From UBA4644 sp034933145 (GTDB taxonomy: Bacteria; Bacillota; Clostridia; Oscillospirales; Butyricicoccaceae), in the NCBI GenBank assembly GCA_034933145.1, contig JAYFOA010000012.1:48985-112984 (forward strand): DNA of 64,000 bases, in the 5' to 3' direction. The notes beneath the pieces are model-generated. The model was not told where the DNA came from and made no database searches. It saw only the letters and a list, made by a program, of their open reading frames with translations. Both the position numbers and the translations under genes were made by a program. Each line of letters starts with the position of its first letter. The first letter of the stretch is position 1. Below are positions 9,955 through 20,700 of this stretch, one piece after another.

Positions 9955-10004
9955 AATCAGGCATCTGTTCGCGTTATCGTGAACAAATGCCTGATTTTCT
10001 TTTG
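9955..10004 (+). terminator. Second terminator hairpin between convergent genes
   Basis: AATCAGGCATCTGTTC pairs with GAACAAATGCCTGATT (one mismatch) around a 10-base loop and is followed by TTCTTTTG on the plus strand. It lies between the lectin-SLH gene and the convergent EAL gene. No U-tract is seen in the opposite direction. Confidence 0.7.
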
Positions 10005-11612
10005 CTAGTGAAGAATATATTTTTTCAAATCTTCAGGTAATACAGGTTTGCAAAAGTAATACCCTTGAATATAATCGCAGCCCATTCTTTTCAGTATATC
10101 CAATTGCTCCTTGGTTTCCACTCCCTCTGCTATTGCTTTTCTGCCGGTTCTGTGCGAATAGCTAATAATGGATTCAATCAATATTTTATGAATCTCACTC
10201 GTAATATCATCGATAAATGCTTTATCGATTTTAACATAATCGATTGGAAGCTTTACTAAGTCAATCATTGAATTATAGCCTGTCCCAAAGTCATCCAGCG
10301 CAATTTCAATTCCAAGTTTTTTAAGGCGCTTTAAAAATATTAAAGTGGTCTTTTCGTTTTCTAAAATGCCTCTTTCTGTCAGTTCAATTTCAATCATGGA
10401 AGGAGGTATATTATTTGCTTTAATCGATTCTTCCAGAAAAATAACTAATGAGTCATCTCTCAGATCTTTTAACGACATATTCAGCGCAACTTTTATTGTT
10501 ACGCCTTCACCTTGCCATTTCCCAATTTGTTCGATTACTTTTTTCATTACGAATTTTGTAATCTCATTTATCAACCCGATATCCTCGGCTATCTGAATAA
10601 TCTCTCCTATATTTTTCTGTTTTTCTAAACTATAGTCCCATCGGAGAAGCGCTTCTACACTTGTCACGTTATTGTCATGCAGATTTATCTTCGGCTGATA
10701 GACCAGATAAAATTCCTCGTTTTTTACGGCGGTAAACAGACAGCCGATTAGTTCTTGTCTTTCCCTAATTGCTTGATCAATTGTGGTGTCATAAACAAAT
10801 AGGCCAATTTCATCAGATTTACATGATAGGGCTATACCCATTTCTCGAATTAAATCATCCGGCGTCTCAGCTTGTTGGGGATAATTCGCCATTCCTCCTT
10901 TGAGGATAGGCTGAATCTTAAATTCATCTATAACGATTGGATTTTTACATTCCTTCAAAAATTCCGACCCCAATCTTTGAGCCTTTTCTACATCATCATT
11001 ACGAAATACTAAGGCGAATTCATTTGTAAATACGGAATAAATCTTTGCATCAAAATGGTTTCTCAATATTTCCGTGGTTTTTTTCACGACTTTGATTCCT
11101 ATATCGTAGTTTATGGATCGGTTTATGTCGTCCATATTGATCATTCTGAATCCAATCAACGAAAACTTAATTTTTTTATCAATCAATTCCTGAAGATCAA
11201 TTTTTAGTTTAATGGAATTGGGAAGCCCTGTATTTGCATTTGTATATACTCTTTTTTGTTCTTCTTTATTTATTATTTTTATATGAGTTGTTAATGTGGC
11301 ACTAAATATTCCTACCATGGTAAACGCAGCTAACCTGAATATCCATTCTAACGGTTCCTGCATTAATCCTGATGATCTATTTACTGGCATAAATGGTCCC
11401 ACAGCAAGTCCACCCAGTAGCGCAGTTGCTATCGTACCAGGGATCCCGAAATAAAAGGCCGATAAAATAATCGGCACATACATTAAATGTGGCCATACAT
11501 CCTGTGTGCCACCTGCTAAATATACTATGTAAGTTACTAAAATTATTAACGTCAGAATAATCAATATTTTTGCAGATCGCTTTTTGTAAATGCCCGTCAG
11601 TCTTCCTATCAT
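10005..11612 (-). CDS. Membrane-bound EAL phosphodiesterase with degenerate GGDEF domain
   Basis: A 535-residue protein that probably hydrolyses cyclic di-GMP. GAGGAGG lies 8 bases upstream of the ATG. Residues 1-115 hold about four membrane helices resembling a DUF4118-like sensor. Residues about 120-260 form a GGDEF-type fold whose signature is replaced by TNEF, so cyclase activity is unlikely; it may bind GTP or be inert. The EAL domain (about 290-530) keeps the metal and catalytic positions: VEALLRW, ALNMS, ELTE, DDFGTGYNS, KIDKAFI, AEGVET and QGYYF. Base composition is visibly richer in A+T than the flanking surface-protein genes, which hints at a different origin. c-di-GMP turnover could control the surface adhesins nearby, an inference from position. 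Confidence 0.88.
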   Translation of the reverse strand: MIGRLTGIYKKRSAKILIILTLIILVTYIVYLAGGTQDVWPHLMYVPIILSAFYFGIPGTIATALLGGLAVGPFMPVNRSSGLMQEPLEWIFRLAAFTMVGIFSATLTTHIKIINKEEQKRVYTNANTGLPNSIKLKIDLQELIDKKIKFSLIGFRMINMDDINRSINYDIGIKVVKKTTEILRNHFDAKIYSVFTNEFALVFRNDDVEKAQRLGSEFLKECKNPIVIDEFKIQPILKGGMANYPQQAETPDDLIREMGIALSCKSDEIGLFVYDTTIDQAIRERQELIGCLFTAVKNEEFYLVYQPKINLHDNNVTSVEALLRWDYSLEKQKNIGEIIQIAEDIGLINEITKFVMKKVIEQIGKWQGEGVTIKVALNMSLKDLRDDSLVIFLEESIKANNIPPSMIEIELTERGILENEKTTLIFLKRLKKLGIEIALDDFGTGYNSMIDLVKLPIDYVKIDKAFIDDITSEIHKILIESIISYSHRTGRKAIAEGVETKEQLDILKRMGCDYIQGYYFCKPVLPEDLKKYILH

Positions 11613-11904
11613 TTGAGTAACCTCCTCTTTATCTATAGATTTACAGCTCCGTTCTTTGTTTTGTTACTCAACATAAGCTCCCTGCCTCTATGTCTGCTGC
11701 GGAATGGTAATTATCTGACAATCCGTGCTGGAGGCATCGTATCTGCCATCGTGATAAAAAAAGATCCTCTTTATAGACGGAGCAGCCGGTAAACTCAGAC
11801 AAAAAATTTCGCTTTCGGTCGATGTCGTATAGAAACAAAATAAATCCATTCACTATTCAAAAATTGTGTTTATCCTGTGTCCTTGACGTACTTGTTATTA
11901 TTTT
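11613..11904. other. Intergenic region upstream of the EAL gene
   Basis: Apart from the EAL gene's Shine-Dalgarno site at 11621-11627, no supported gene was found. A 61-codon minus-strand frame (11668-11853) has no ribosome binding site or recognisable motif. The stretch is probably promoter region plus decayed sequence beside the transposase remnant. Confidence 0.5.
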
Positions 11905-12125
11905 ATCCCTTCTGTGAGATAGACACGCTCCCTTTGGGCAGCTCAGTTATGTGGTAACTCAAATTGCCTTTTTTTGCGGTAACATAGCTTCTCTTTTCGC
12001 ATCGTCTCCATAACCATTTTCTTGAATTCTGACATATAGCGCTTGCTTGACTTTTCTTTTGGCATAGAAAAACACCCCGATTGTTATTCAGTATATCATA
12101 CTGTCTAACAATTGGGGTGTAGTTC
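11905..12125 (-). mobile_element. Decayed IS3-family orfA remnant with terminal end
   Basis: A minus-strand frame starting at the ATG at 12065 reads MPKEKSSKRYMSEFKKMVM, typical of the N-terminal helix-turn-helix of IS3-family OrfA. It meets an in-frame TGA at 11945, after which the same frame continues as AAQRERVYLTEGI, the expected next part of the domain, and then decays. Upstream of the ATG, ACACCCCGATTGTT (12072-12085) and AACAATTGGGGTGT (12107-12120) form an inverted repeat with one mismatch, and the outer edge TGAACTACACCCCAATTG resembles an IS terminal repeat. OrfB and the other end are absent. Confidence 0.65.
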
Positions 12126-12218
12126 ATTGATTCAAGCGCCTTTTTATAATAATTTTAGTATATAAGTAATTTACTCACTTATTTCTTGATCCCAATTCTG
12201 GCACCAACAAGGTCCAGT

Positions 12219-12271
12219 TATATGTCGATTTATGCCGTCAAGCGGCGCGATTGAAGCAGAAATGAACTTGG
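12219..12271 (+). repeat. Dispersed diverged repeat, copy 1
   Basis: About 53 bases sharing the core CGATTTATGCCGTC, AGCGG, GATT and AAGCAG blocks with 22529-22584. It sits in the gene-free stretch 12126-12377, next to the IS3 remnant; the rest of that stretch holds no supported gene. Confidence 0.5.
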
Positions 12272-12377
12272 TAAAAGGGCAATTTGGCGGCCGTTCTACC
12301 GTTGAGGCGTATATAACATTGGCAGGATCAGGAGGGAAAAACATAGTCAACATTCAATACGCAATGCGTTTTTTATT

Positions 12378-13589
12378 CTATCCGGCCAGGAGCGCTATAT
12401 CTATCATAAAAACCCCATTCTCGGTTTTGACTTGCATAAAGCCGTTGTGCTTTTCCACAAGGTACCTGATATTGCGCAGACCGAAGCCGTGATTGTCGGC
12501 ATCCTTCTTCGTAGTAAGTTTTTTCCCTTCCTGCATGGGGGCGTTTATCGGGTTTTCGGAGTGAATGACAAGATAATTAGGCTTGTATCGGACGCTCAGG
12601 CCGATGTAACGGTTTTTTTCATCGACTTTTCCGCAGGCCTCGACGGCGTTGTCAAGCAGATTCCCGAGAATTACGGCGAGGTCGAATTCGCTTACGTCAA
12701 GTCCCTCTTCCATATCAATGTCCAGCCGCAGCTCAACTTTCTCCTCTTTCGCAGCGGAAAGCTTGTAATTAAGCATCGCACGCACGGCAGGGTACGGAAT
12801 GTTCACAAAATGCCGGTAGTCCTCGGCGGCCTTTACCAGATGTGACGCATATTTTCCTGCTTTCTCCACGTCCCCGGCTTCCAACAGGCCGTAAATCACG
12901 CCGATATGATTGTTGAAATCATGCCTCTCAGATTTCAGCTTGTCAATCAGTACCTCAAGATTCTCCATGGAATAAAGAAGCTGGCCATACTGTTCTTCTA
13001 TCGCCTTTGAATATGCTTCGCTCTTCGCTTTTTCTTCCTGGTATGAATTCGAATACGCACTGGTCAGTGCGATGACAAAAACAAGGATCATCAAAAACTG
13101 GGCGGCAGAGAATAACGGGTCTAAACTGTACTTGGTAAATGGGCTGAAGATGCCATCCCTCCAAAAATCATGGAGTAACAGTATAACAATGATCGCCAGC
13201 AAGGAAGCGATCATCACCGCTCTGAACCTGCCCTTCAGAATAACGCAGACAAACATTACAAACACAACCGTATAGCACAGCAGTATGGCGCTTGAGAAGC
13301 CGCTGCTGGCCCGCCAGTTAAACGGGTAGAAGAGAAATATAAATACCAGCATGGAGACGACGGATATGACGCGGTACAAGCCACGGAATCTTGCAAGATA
13401 ATAGGTAAGCACCCAGTATGCGGTAAACGCAGCGTCGATGACGATGACAATATCAATGCTGTAGTAGATAACGATGACCGTACCTATAGCGGACATCAGA
13501 ATCGCTATCAGCATGACATTATGAAAAAGCCGCTGTTCAAAATCAAATTGTTCCGCCCCGCCGACCATTCGGGCCCAGATTTCTCTCAT
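12378..13589 (-). CDS. AgrC/LytS-like GHKL sensor histidine kinase
   Basis: A 403-residue membrane sensor. The ATG at 13589 is chosen because an AAGGGG site precedes it and it lies 11 bases after the partner regulator's stop; a longer frame begins inside that gene. About six membrane helices fill residues 15-190. A coiled linker leads to the phosphoacceptor motif ERHDFNNHIG of the SpoOB/AgrC type, then a GHKL ATPase with N box LLDNAVEAC and G box HGFGLRNI. It would phosphorylate the LytTR regulator encoded just upstream. Kinases of this class often sense peptides; no cognate peptide gene is visible. Confidence 0.88.
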   Translation of the reverse strand: MREIWARMVGGAEQFDFEQRLFHNVMLIAILMSAIGTVIVIYYSIDIVIVIDAAFTAYWVLTYYLARFRGLYRVISVVSMLVFIFLFYPFNWRASSGFSSAILLCYTVVFVMFVCVILKGRFRAVMIASLLAIIVILLLHDFWRDGIFSPFTKYSLDPLFSAAQFLMILVFVIALTSAYSNSYQEEKAKSEAYSKAIEEQYGQLLYSMENLEVLIDKLKSERHDFNNHIGVIYGLLEAGDVEKAGKYASHLVKAAEDYRHFVNIPYPAVRAMLNYKLSAAKEEKVELRLDIDMEEGLDVSEFDLAVILGNLLDNAVEACGKVDEKNRYIGLSVRYKPNYLVIHSENPINAPMQEGKKLTTKKDADNHGFGLRNIRYLVEKHNGFMQVKTENGVFMIDIALLAG

Positions 13590-13600
13590 ATGTGCCCCTT

Positions 13601-14317
13601 TCAGGTAAAGAGCCTTCTTGTCAAGACTTCTTTGACTATGTCCGCAAACGACCTGCTCACGGGAATCTGCAGACCCCCGTCCAGAAACAGCATTTTGTCT
13701 CGAAAAGCCCTGATTTTGCCGATATTCACGATATAACCCTGATGGCACTGGAAAAAGGAATTCTTGTCAAGCCTCATAAGCAGGCTGTTCAGGTTGTCGT
13801 AGAAAAAAAACTCACCCGATTGCGTATGAATTTTGATCCTGTGGCCTATTTTTTCAAAATAGTCTATTTCGCTGTACTTTAAGTTCAGTATTTCGCCTTT
13901 AAGCTGGACGGCCAACGTTTTTTCCGTCTTTGCCGAATCCTCTTTTCTGAAAAGGTTTATTGCTTCTTCAAGCATCTGATTGAATTTTTCCCTTGTCAAA
14001 GGCTTGAGGAGATAATGGAAAGCCCTGATACGAAAGGCTTCAAGCGCGTATTTTTCATAGGCGGTTATGTAGACGACGACTGCTCCGCCAAACAGTTCTT
14101 TAATTGTCCCGCCGAGCTGGATCCCGTTGCAGCTCCCCATATCGATATCTAAAAGCACAAGGTGAGGGGGGCACTGTTTTAGCTTAAGCAAAAATTCAGC
14201 CGGATCTGTTGAACGGACGATTTTAAAATCGTCGTTGCCCGGATAGCTTTTCAGGTAATGAATGAACAGTTCAACCTGCTGGGGAGAGTCATCACAGACA
14301 CCGACGGTATATGTCAT
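13601..14317 (-). CDS. LytTR-family response regulator
   Basis: A 238-residue DNA-binding response regulator. The receiver (1-120) shows acidic DD at the start, the phosphorylation Asp in LLDIDMG and the Lys in LLKPLT. The LytTR domain (about 140-235) includes EIDYFEKIGHRIKIH and FQCHQGYIVNIGKI. AGAGG precedes the ATG. It is first in an operon with the downstream GHKL kinase and is divergent from the 2530-residue SLH gene, which makes that gene a candidate target. Confidence 0.92.
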   Translation of the reverse strand: MTYTVGVCDDSPQQVELFIHYLKSYPGNDDFKIVRSTDPAEFLLKLKQCPPHLVLLDIDMGSCNGIQLGGTIKELFGGAVVVYITAYEKYALEAFRIRAFHYLLKPLTREKFNQMLEEAINLFRKEDSAKTEKTLAVQLKGEILNLKYSEIDYFEKIGHRIKIHTQSGEFFFYDNLNSLLMRLDKNSFFQCHQGYIVNIGKIRAFRDKMLFLDGGLQIPVSRSFADIVKEVLTRRLFT

Positions 14318-14737
14318 ATTTCCTCTTCACCTCATTGTCACGGGGCTGAATACAAGGAAATCATAACACAGAAACCGAATTCAAACCACTTTAATTCTAC
14401 TTGTTTTTTGCAAATTGAAAAGTCCGATTACATAATTGGCATGTAAAACAGCACATTCGGTAACAAAATGGCGCGATCCCGGAATTAGCGGCCTTGTTTT
14501 GCCACGCAGACGCTAGGAAGGCTATGATAAGGTCGTTACTTTATAAGCAGATCATACGCTGCATTGAAGCAGCGCATTGTCTTCCTCCAAGAAAAAAGAA
14601 TGCGGATTATGCTGTTTCCGGCGCAGATTATGCAATTGGCATTCTTTTTTTTTACTGCTCTGTTAAGATTCTGTTGTATAAATGAACGGGAATTCTCCTG
14701 TCATTTATCCTGAATTTGCAGAAATGGAGAGATCTCA
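14318..14737 (+). promoter_or_regulatory. Divergent intergenic region before the second SLH gene
   Basis: 420 bases without a supported gene. It must hold the divergent promoters of the LytTR operon and the SLH gene. A hairpin with arms AAAAAAGAATGC (14592-14603) and GCATTCTTTTTT (14639-14650) and a T-run after it could act as an attenuator or terminator; its long loop contains the octamer GATTATGC twice. GGAGAG lies just before the SLH gene start. No LytTR box pair could be assigned with confidence. Confidence 0.4.
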
Positions 14738-17700
14738 ATGAAACGGGAACGGACAAAAAAAGTGATCAGCATGCTGCTCACAATCTGTTTACTCTTTTCT
14801 CTACTGCCGGCAATTTCGCCTCCGGTCGCGGCAGCCTCGTCCCCTTCGTCAACCGATGACGAGAATGCGCTCAGTGCGCTGGGATTCGACACATCGGCGG
14901 AGCCGGATGGTTACGACGACAGCGAGAGTGCAGCCAATCCCTACGGCGTGGATTCGGTGACGGTTGCCCCCGTATCTGAGCTGTACACGGCCACGCCCGC
15001 TTCGGGCGCCCTCTACGGCGACGGACTGAAGCTGTACGCCACGCAAACCGAGTTTTACGCCGACAAGGATACCCTGACCGGGCTCCCGTCATCTTACAGC
15101 GCCTACCGCTCGGCGGCGGGCTGCTTCGACGGCAGCGGGCTGAGCGGCCAGGTGGCAACGGCCGCCGTAAAATCAAACGTCGGCACGACCACGACTTACG
15201 ATCTGGACCTCTTTCTCACCGATCCCGCCAGCGGAGAAAGCAGCGCGGCAGTCCAGCTTCTGACCGGCTGTTCCGCGTTCGCAAACGCGGGAAAGGGCAT
15301 TGAGGATTACTCAGACAGCGGTTTATTCCTCCGATATCTCCAGATCGCGGCAGGCGACTTCAACGGCGACGGCACCGATGAAATCGCCGTTTACATTCCC
15401 GAGCAGGGATCTCCGCGCATCGAGGTCTATCAGCTTCAGGCGCCCGAGGGGGAGACCTGGCAAACCGCCTCGGCCTGGGAACTGCGGTGGACCTACTACC
15501 TCAGCTTTGATACCTACGTTCCCAATCTGGTGTCTTTGACCACCGGCGATATGACCGGCGACGGCGTGGACGATCTGGGCATCACCTGGGGTACGGTGGC
15601 TACAAATGCGTTTGGCGCCAGCAAGGCCGTCGTGCTCCACGGAGATAAAACGGGCTCCTATCTTCAGGAGAGCTCCGTGTTCAATCTCAGCTACAATGGG
15701 TATGGGATCACCCGCGCTGCGATGGCACTGGGCGACGTGGACGGGGACGGGAAGAACGAACTGGTAATCGCCGGGCAGTCCCTGTACGACATGAATTCCA
15801 AAAGCAATATTTATACCCGCTATATCGCGACCTACGACTTTTACAATGAAACCGGGGCTTTTACCCTGAGCGCCTCCGGGGACATTGACCTAGGTTCCGG
15901 CTATATGTGCATGCCTGGTTTTAACGTAAACATTGCGCTGGTCAAACAGGACGGCCCAGGAACCCAGGAATATGTTTATCTGGATGGTACCTTGTACCAA
16001 CAGTCCAACAGCAGCTTTTCCGTCAGCAAAAAACTCTGGGAAGGCTTAACCTCGACCCCCTATTATGAATACGGGGCCGTCGCCGGCGATTTTAACGGTG
16101 ATGGCAAGGAAACCGTCATATCCTACATTGCCGGCACCAGGAATTACCTGGTGGAAGTGAATACCGGCGCAGCTTCCGGCTCGGTATACCGCGCCATCGC
16201 TGACTACGACAACACCGATTGTCAGCATACCTTTGCAGCTCCGGACACAGACACCGATACCATGCTGATTCAGTACACCGGAAAGCATTATCTGCAGTAT
16301 TCCGACCCCAAAATCTTGGCCGTACTGGCGGCTCCCCCGTACTTCGGTGACCTTGCCCATCTGGACGGCGGTGACAGCTACATCGGCAACAGCGAAACGG
16401 TCTACGGAACGGTCTCCGGCTCCGGCTATAGCGACGTGGTGACGGCTTCGTTCACCGCCGGCGCCTTCGTCTCCTTTGAGCAAGAGATCAACATTTTCGG
16501 CTTCAAGGCAGAAAAATATCAGGCCGAGGTGGAGGTGACAGCCACCGCTACCCTGGAGTTCGAATGGAATTCCCAGAAGACCCAGACGGTGGAGTATGGA
16601 ACCATGGGCGGACAGGACACCGTTGCCCTGTATTCTGTTCCCTGCGACGTCTACGTCTATGACGCGTACGTGCCGGTAACTCAGGGCAGCACCGTCGTAT
16701 ACGAAAAGCAGGCCATGAATATCACCATCCCATACAGTGCAAGCGTGAAGACCCTTACGGTGCAGAATTATGACGAAATTGCGAAGAACTATACGATGCT
16801 GCCAACGATTGAGGGGAACGTCCTTACCAGCACGCTGGGCGATCCCGCTACCTATCCCAATTCCACGGCGGGCTACAGCGGCATAAGCGTCTACAGCGGC
16901 GATTACGCGGGCGTTGCCTACGGCTCGGGCGGCTATATCAAACAGACGCTGGAGTTTACCGACGAATACAGCCATTCCCAAGCCATCTCGGCCGCCATCA
17001 ACTTCAAGACGGGCGGCGGCGGTGCGGGCATATCGGTCGGTGTCGTTGGAGGCGTAGAGGCCGGCTATGGCAACGTCGTCACGAATCTGACGGGGCACAG
17101 CTTCTCCGGCACCGTTGTAGGTATGCCCGAAGAGGCGGAAGGGTATGGCTACAGCTATAACTGGAAGATATTCAAGTTTACTTATACGGGCGAGCAGACC
17201 TTTCCCGTCGTGACCTATTTGGTTGACCAGGTGGCCAGCCCTCCGAAGCTTCCCACTGATTTGGAAGCGGACATGGATCAGACCACCAGCGATAGCATCA
17301 TGCTAACCTGGACTTCCGGGGGCTCGACTGCCGCGGGTTACCAGATCTACCGCCACTACGACTTTCCCGACGGCAGCGGTGATTACCCCGTGGGCGGCGT
17401 GATCAGCGCGTCCGATTCCAAGTACTTTGATTACGATTCGGGGGAATATCACTATTACTTTGAAGATACCGGCCTGAATCCATACACGCAGTATGAATAC
17501 CGCATCCAGGCCATCGGAGGGACGAACCCGTACTACAGCGTTCTGAGCGATGTGCTCAGCGCCCGTACCAAGGCTTCGGTGGGTCAGCCGTCCATTTCTC
17601 TCTCGGCTGACCATCTTCTCGTCTATCCCGATAGAAACTACTCGGTCACGGCCACCGTCGTTAACGACGCCGAGAACGCGCAGACTCCGCTTTACCAGTG

Positions 17701-20700
17701 GCAGAAGAATGTGGACGGCGTCTGGACGAGTCTTACGGGGAAAACTTCGGCTGCGCTGACTTTCTCGTCCACCGCTTCCTCCGGTGCCGGAGAATACCGG
17801 TGCCGGATCAACCAGATTGTCGGGGAATACGCGGTGTCCGCCTATTCCGATATCGTCACCGTGGAATTTTCCAAGCGCACGGCCAACATGGAGCTTAACG
17901 CCGTAAAGGATTCCACGGCGGATATGAACCCCTCCGTTACCGCAAAGCTCACGAACCCCCACACTGACAGCGGCAGCGTCCCCACCGGCACCGTGACCTT
18001 TGAAATTACGGGATCTGGTTACTCCAGGACCTATACGGCCAGCGTGGCCGGAGGCACGGCAACCCTCACCGACTGGACCGCCCCTCAGGCGGGAGCTTAC
18101 CGGATCACGGCCTACTACAGCGGCAGCAGGATATTCAAAGCGGTGAGCGAAGATACGCTGTTTCTGGCCGGCAACAGCGACGGCTATTGGCTGGATATGC
18201 CCGGCAGCATCGTCTACGGTGAGTCCCTGAACCCCACGGTCAGCATGTATTTCTATGACACGGAATCTAAGATTGTCCAAACCGAGCTGACCGGCAACGA
18301 CACGGATCATTATGCGCTCAGTTATAAGGTATCCAAATCCATCAGCTACTGGGAAAGTCCCACCGCGGTCACGCAGTACATCAACAACACCTATTCCGAC
18401 CCGATTTTAAGGATAATTCTGACCCAGATATACGCTATGAGCCCGTTCTTCACCGTTTGGATCCCTCTGGACGGTACCTACAGCGGATTCCCCTCCCCTG
18501 TGAGCGGCGACACCATCCAACCGAAGGCCGCCGGTTACTACCAGGTAGAGATCACGATCAGCGACACGGACAGCGGCGCTGCCCTGGGCACCGTCTCTTC
18601 CTCCTTCAGCGTCATCCAGCGAGCGGTGGAGATCACCGCGCCCACGGTCACGGCGGCGAAGGTGGACGTAGTACAGCCGACTTCCAGTCAGCTGAGCGTT
18701 ACCTCCGGCTCCCTGGCGTTTTCCGACAGTTTCGCAAGCTTGGGGCTGGGCGTCCGGTGCTTGAATTCCGCAGGCACTGCGGTAACCCTTTCCACCAGCA
18801 GTTCGCCCGGCGTATATACCACCCAAGTCACCGCCGACAGCAGCTATTGGGCGGCTCAGCAAAATTATAGCTTCTCCTTTGTGAACGGCGTCTATACCGT
18901 CACGGGCCCCACCTATCCGGTCACGATCTCGACCGAGCAACTGCTGGGGAAAGATGTGGGAGACGTCCGTGTGCTTTCGCCCACGGGATATGTCTCCGGA
19001 AGCAAATACCAGTATGGCACGGAAATCGTCTTTGTGGCCGAGCCCGACGAGGGTTATGACGTGGCGGGCTGGATTGTCAACGGTTCCCCCGTGGATATGG
19101 ATACTCTCGGCAATGGCAAAACACTGACGCAGACCATGGCCGCCGCAGCGCTCGACGTGAAGGTCAGCTTCAAGGTCAAAGAGACGCAGCTCTATTTCAG
19201 CGGCACACATGGCAGCGTCGAATGTACCAACTCCGGCGTGCTGGCCAGCGGAGCCATCGTAATTGAAGGCGCGCAGTACACCTTCCGTGCGGTTCCCGAC
19301 GAGGGCTGGCACTTCAAAGAATGGCGCCTGGTTGCAAATGGTATCTCCTACCCGGAGGGTGATGTCGACGCCGAAGGCTTCCACACCTATGCGCTCACAA
19401 TGGGCAGTGTCTCCACAAGCCTGATCGCGGTATTTGAGCGGGACGACTATGTCCTGACCCTGGGCGATCATCTCCGGGCAAGCTATTATTGGGATGACGA
19501 CAGCAACTCCACTACCCCAGCGGTCATCAAATACGTGTCGTCCGGCGCCGAAATCCCCGGTGATACCGAGGTGACCGTGGAACCAGTTACCGGTTGGCGT
19601 ATCACCTCGGACAGCAAATGGTACATAAACGGGACGGCTGATGTATTGACAGCCGACGACCCGTCCACACCTGATACGGATGAGACCGAATATTACAACG
19701 GTCAATCTTACACATTTTCAATCACAGATACAACTGAAATCGACGCGGATACAGAGCTTCAGTACTTCAGCGTGACCGTTTCCCAGGGCTGGTCCGGCGG
19801 AGGGGAAAATCCGGGCGGCAGTACGGTCATGGCGGCAGTCAATGATGTGGAAACGACTCTGGAATCACTCTCCGATATTGCCGGAGGCTCAAAACTTGTA
19901 CTTACCGCGGTGCCCGCATACGGCGCGGTATTTGAAAAATGGACCGTAAACGGAGAAGATGTCGATCCGGGCACACTGGCAATGCCAAATGTATACAGCT
20001 GCACGACGCTGGGAAAAGACCTGGACGTAGAGGCGGTCTTCGCGGCCAACGACGCTTATACCATTTCGGTCACAAAAGACAGCCACGGCAGCCTCAGCTA
20101 TACCCTGAACGGCGGCACCCCGGTCGTTGTTGGCAGTGATTCCGCGGATATCCAAGTCTATAAGGGTGACACTCTGGTGTTTACCGCAAGCCCCGAAGCG
20201 GAATTTATGGTCGGCGGCTGGACCATCGATGGCGTACGGAATCAGACGACGGTGAAAACCTGGACGCTCGCCGATATTGATGCCGACATAGCACTGGATC
20301 TGAATTTCGTAGCAAAGGTCTATTACACCGTCAATTTCTCCGCCGGACCCAACGGGCGCATTGCAGCCGTAATGGATGGAGACTTTACACTCGCCAGCGG
20401 CGAAAAACCCGGCGGCGGAACCGATATTGTATTTACGGCGACGCCCGACGCGGGCTACATGGTCGACCATTGGACCGTCAACGGCAAAACGCTTGAGACC
20501 GGCCTGGGGACCACGTATGTGGACGTTGTCTATGAGATCCCGGCGCTTTCCGGTGATACCACGGTGCAGGTCACTTTCAGGACGGAAAGCAAATGGATGA
20601 TGAGCGTCGAGCAGCCGGAAAACGCCGCAATCACCGGGGCGATCAGTCCTGACGACAACGTCTGGGCGTCAACCGGTTATGTGCGCGACGGCGCGGCCGC

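Noticed and set aside
12232..12492. An 86-codon plus-strand frame starting in the dispersed repeat
   Set aside because: No ribosome site and it runs into the antisense of the GHKL kinase 3' end.
18407..19705. A 432-codon minus-strand open frame inside the FG-GAP/SLH gene, with others at 16046-17098 and 17303-18310
   Set aside because: Low-complexity shadows of the plus-strand gene: no ribosome site, no family motif, Gly/Arg/Val composition typical of antisense frames in GC-rich repeats.
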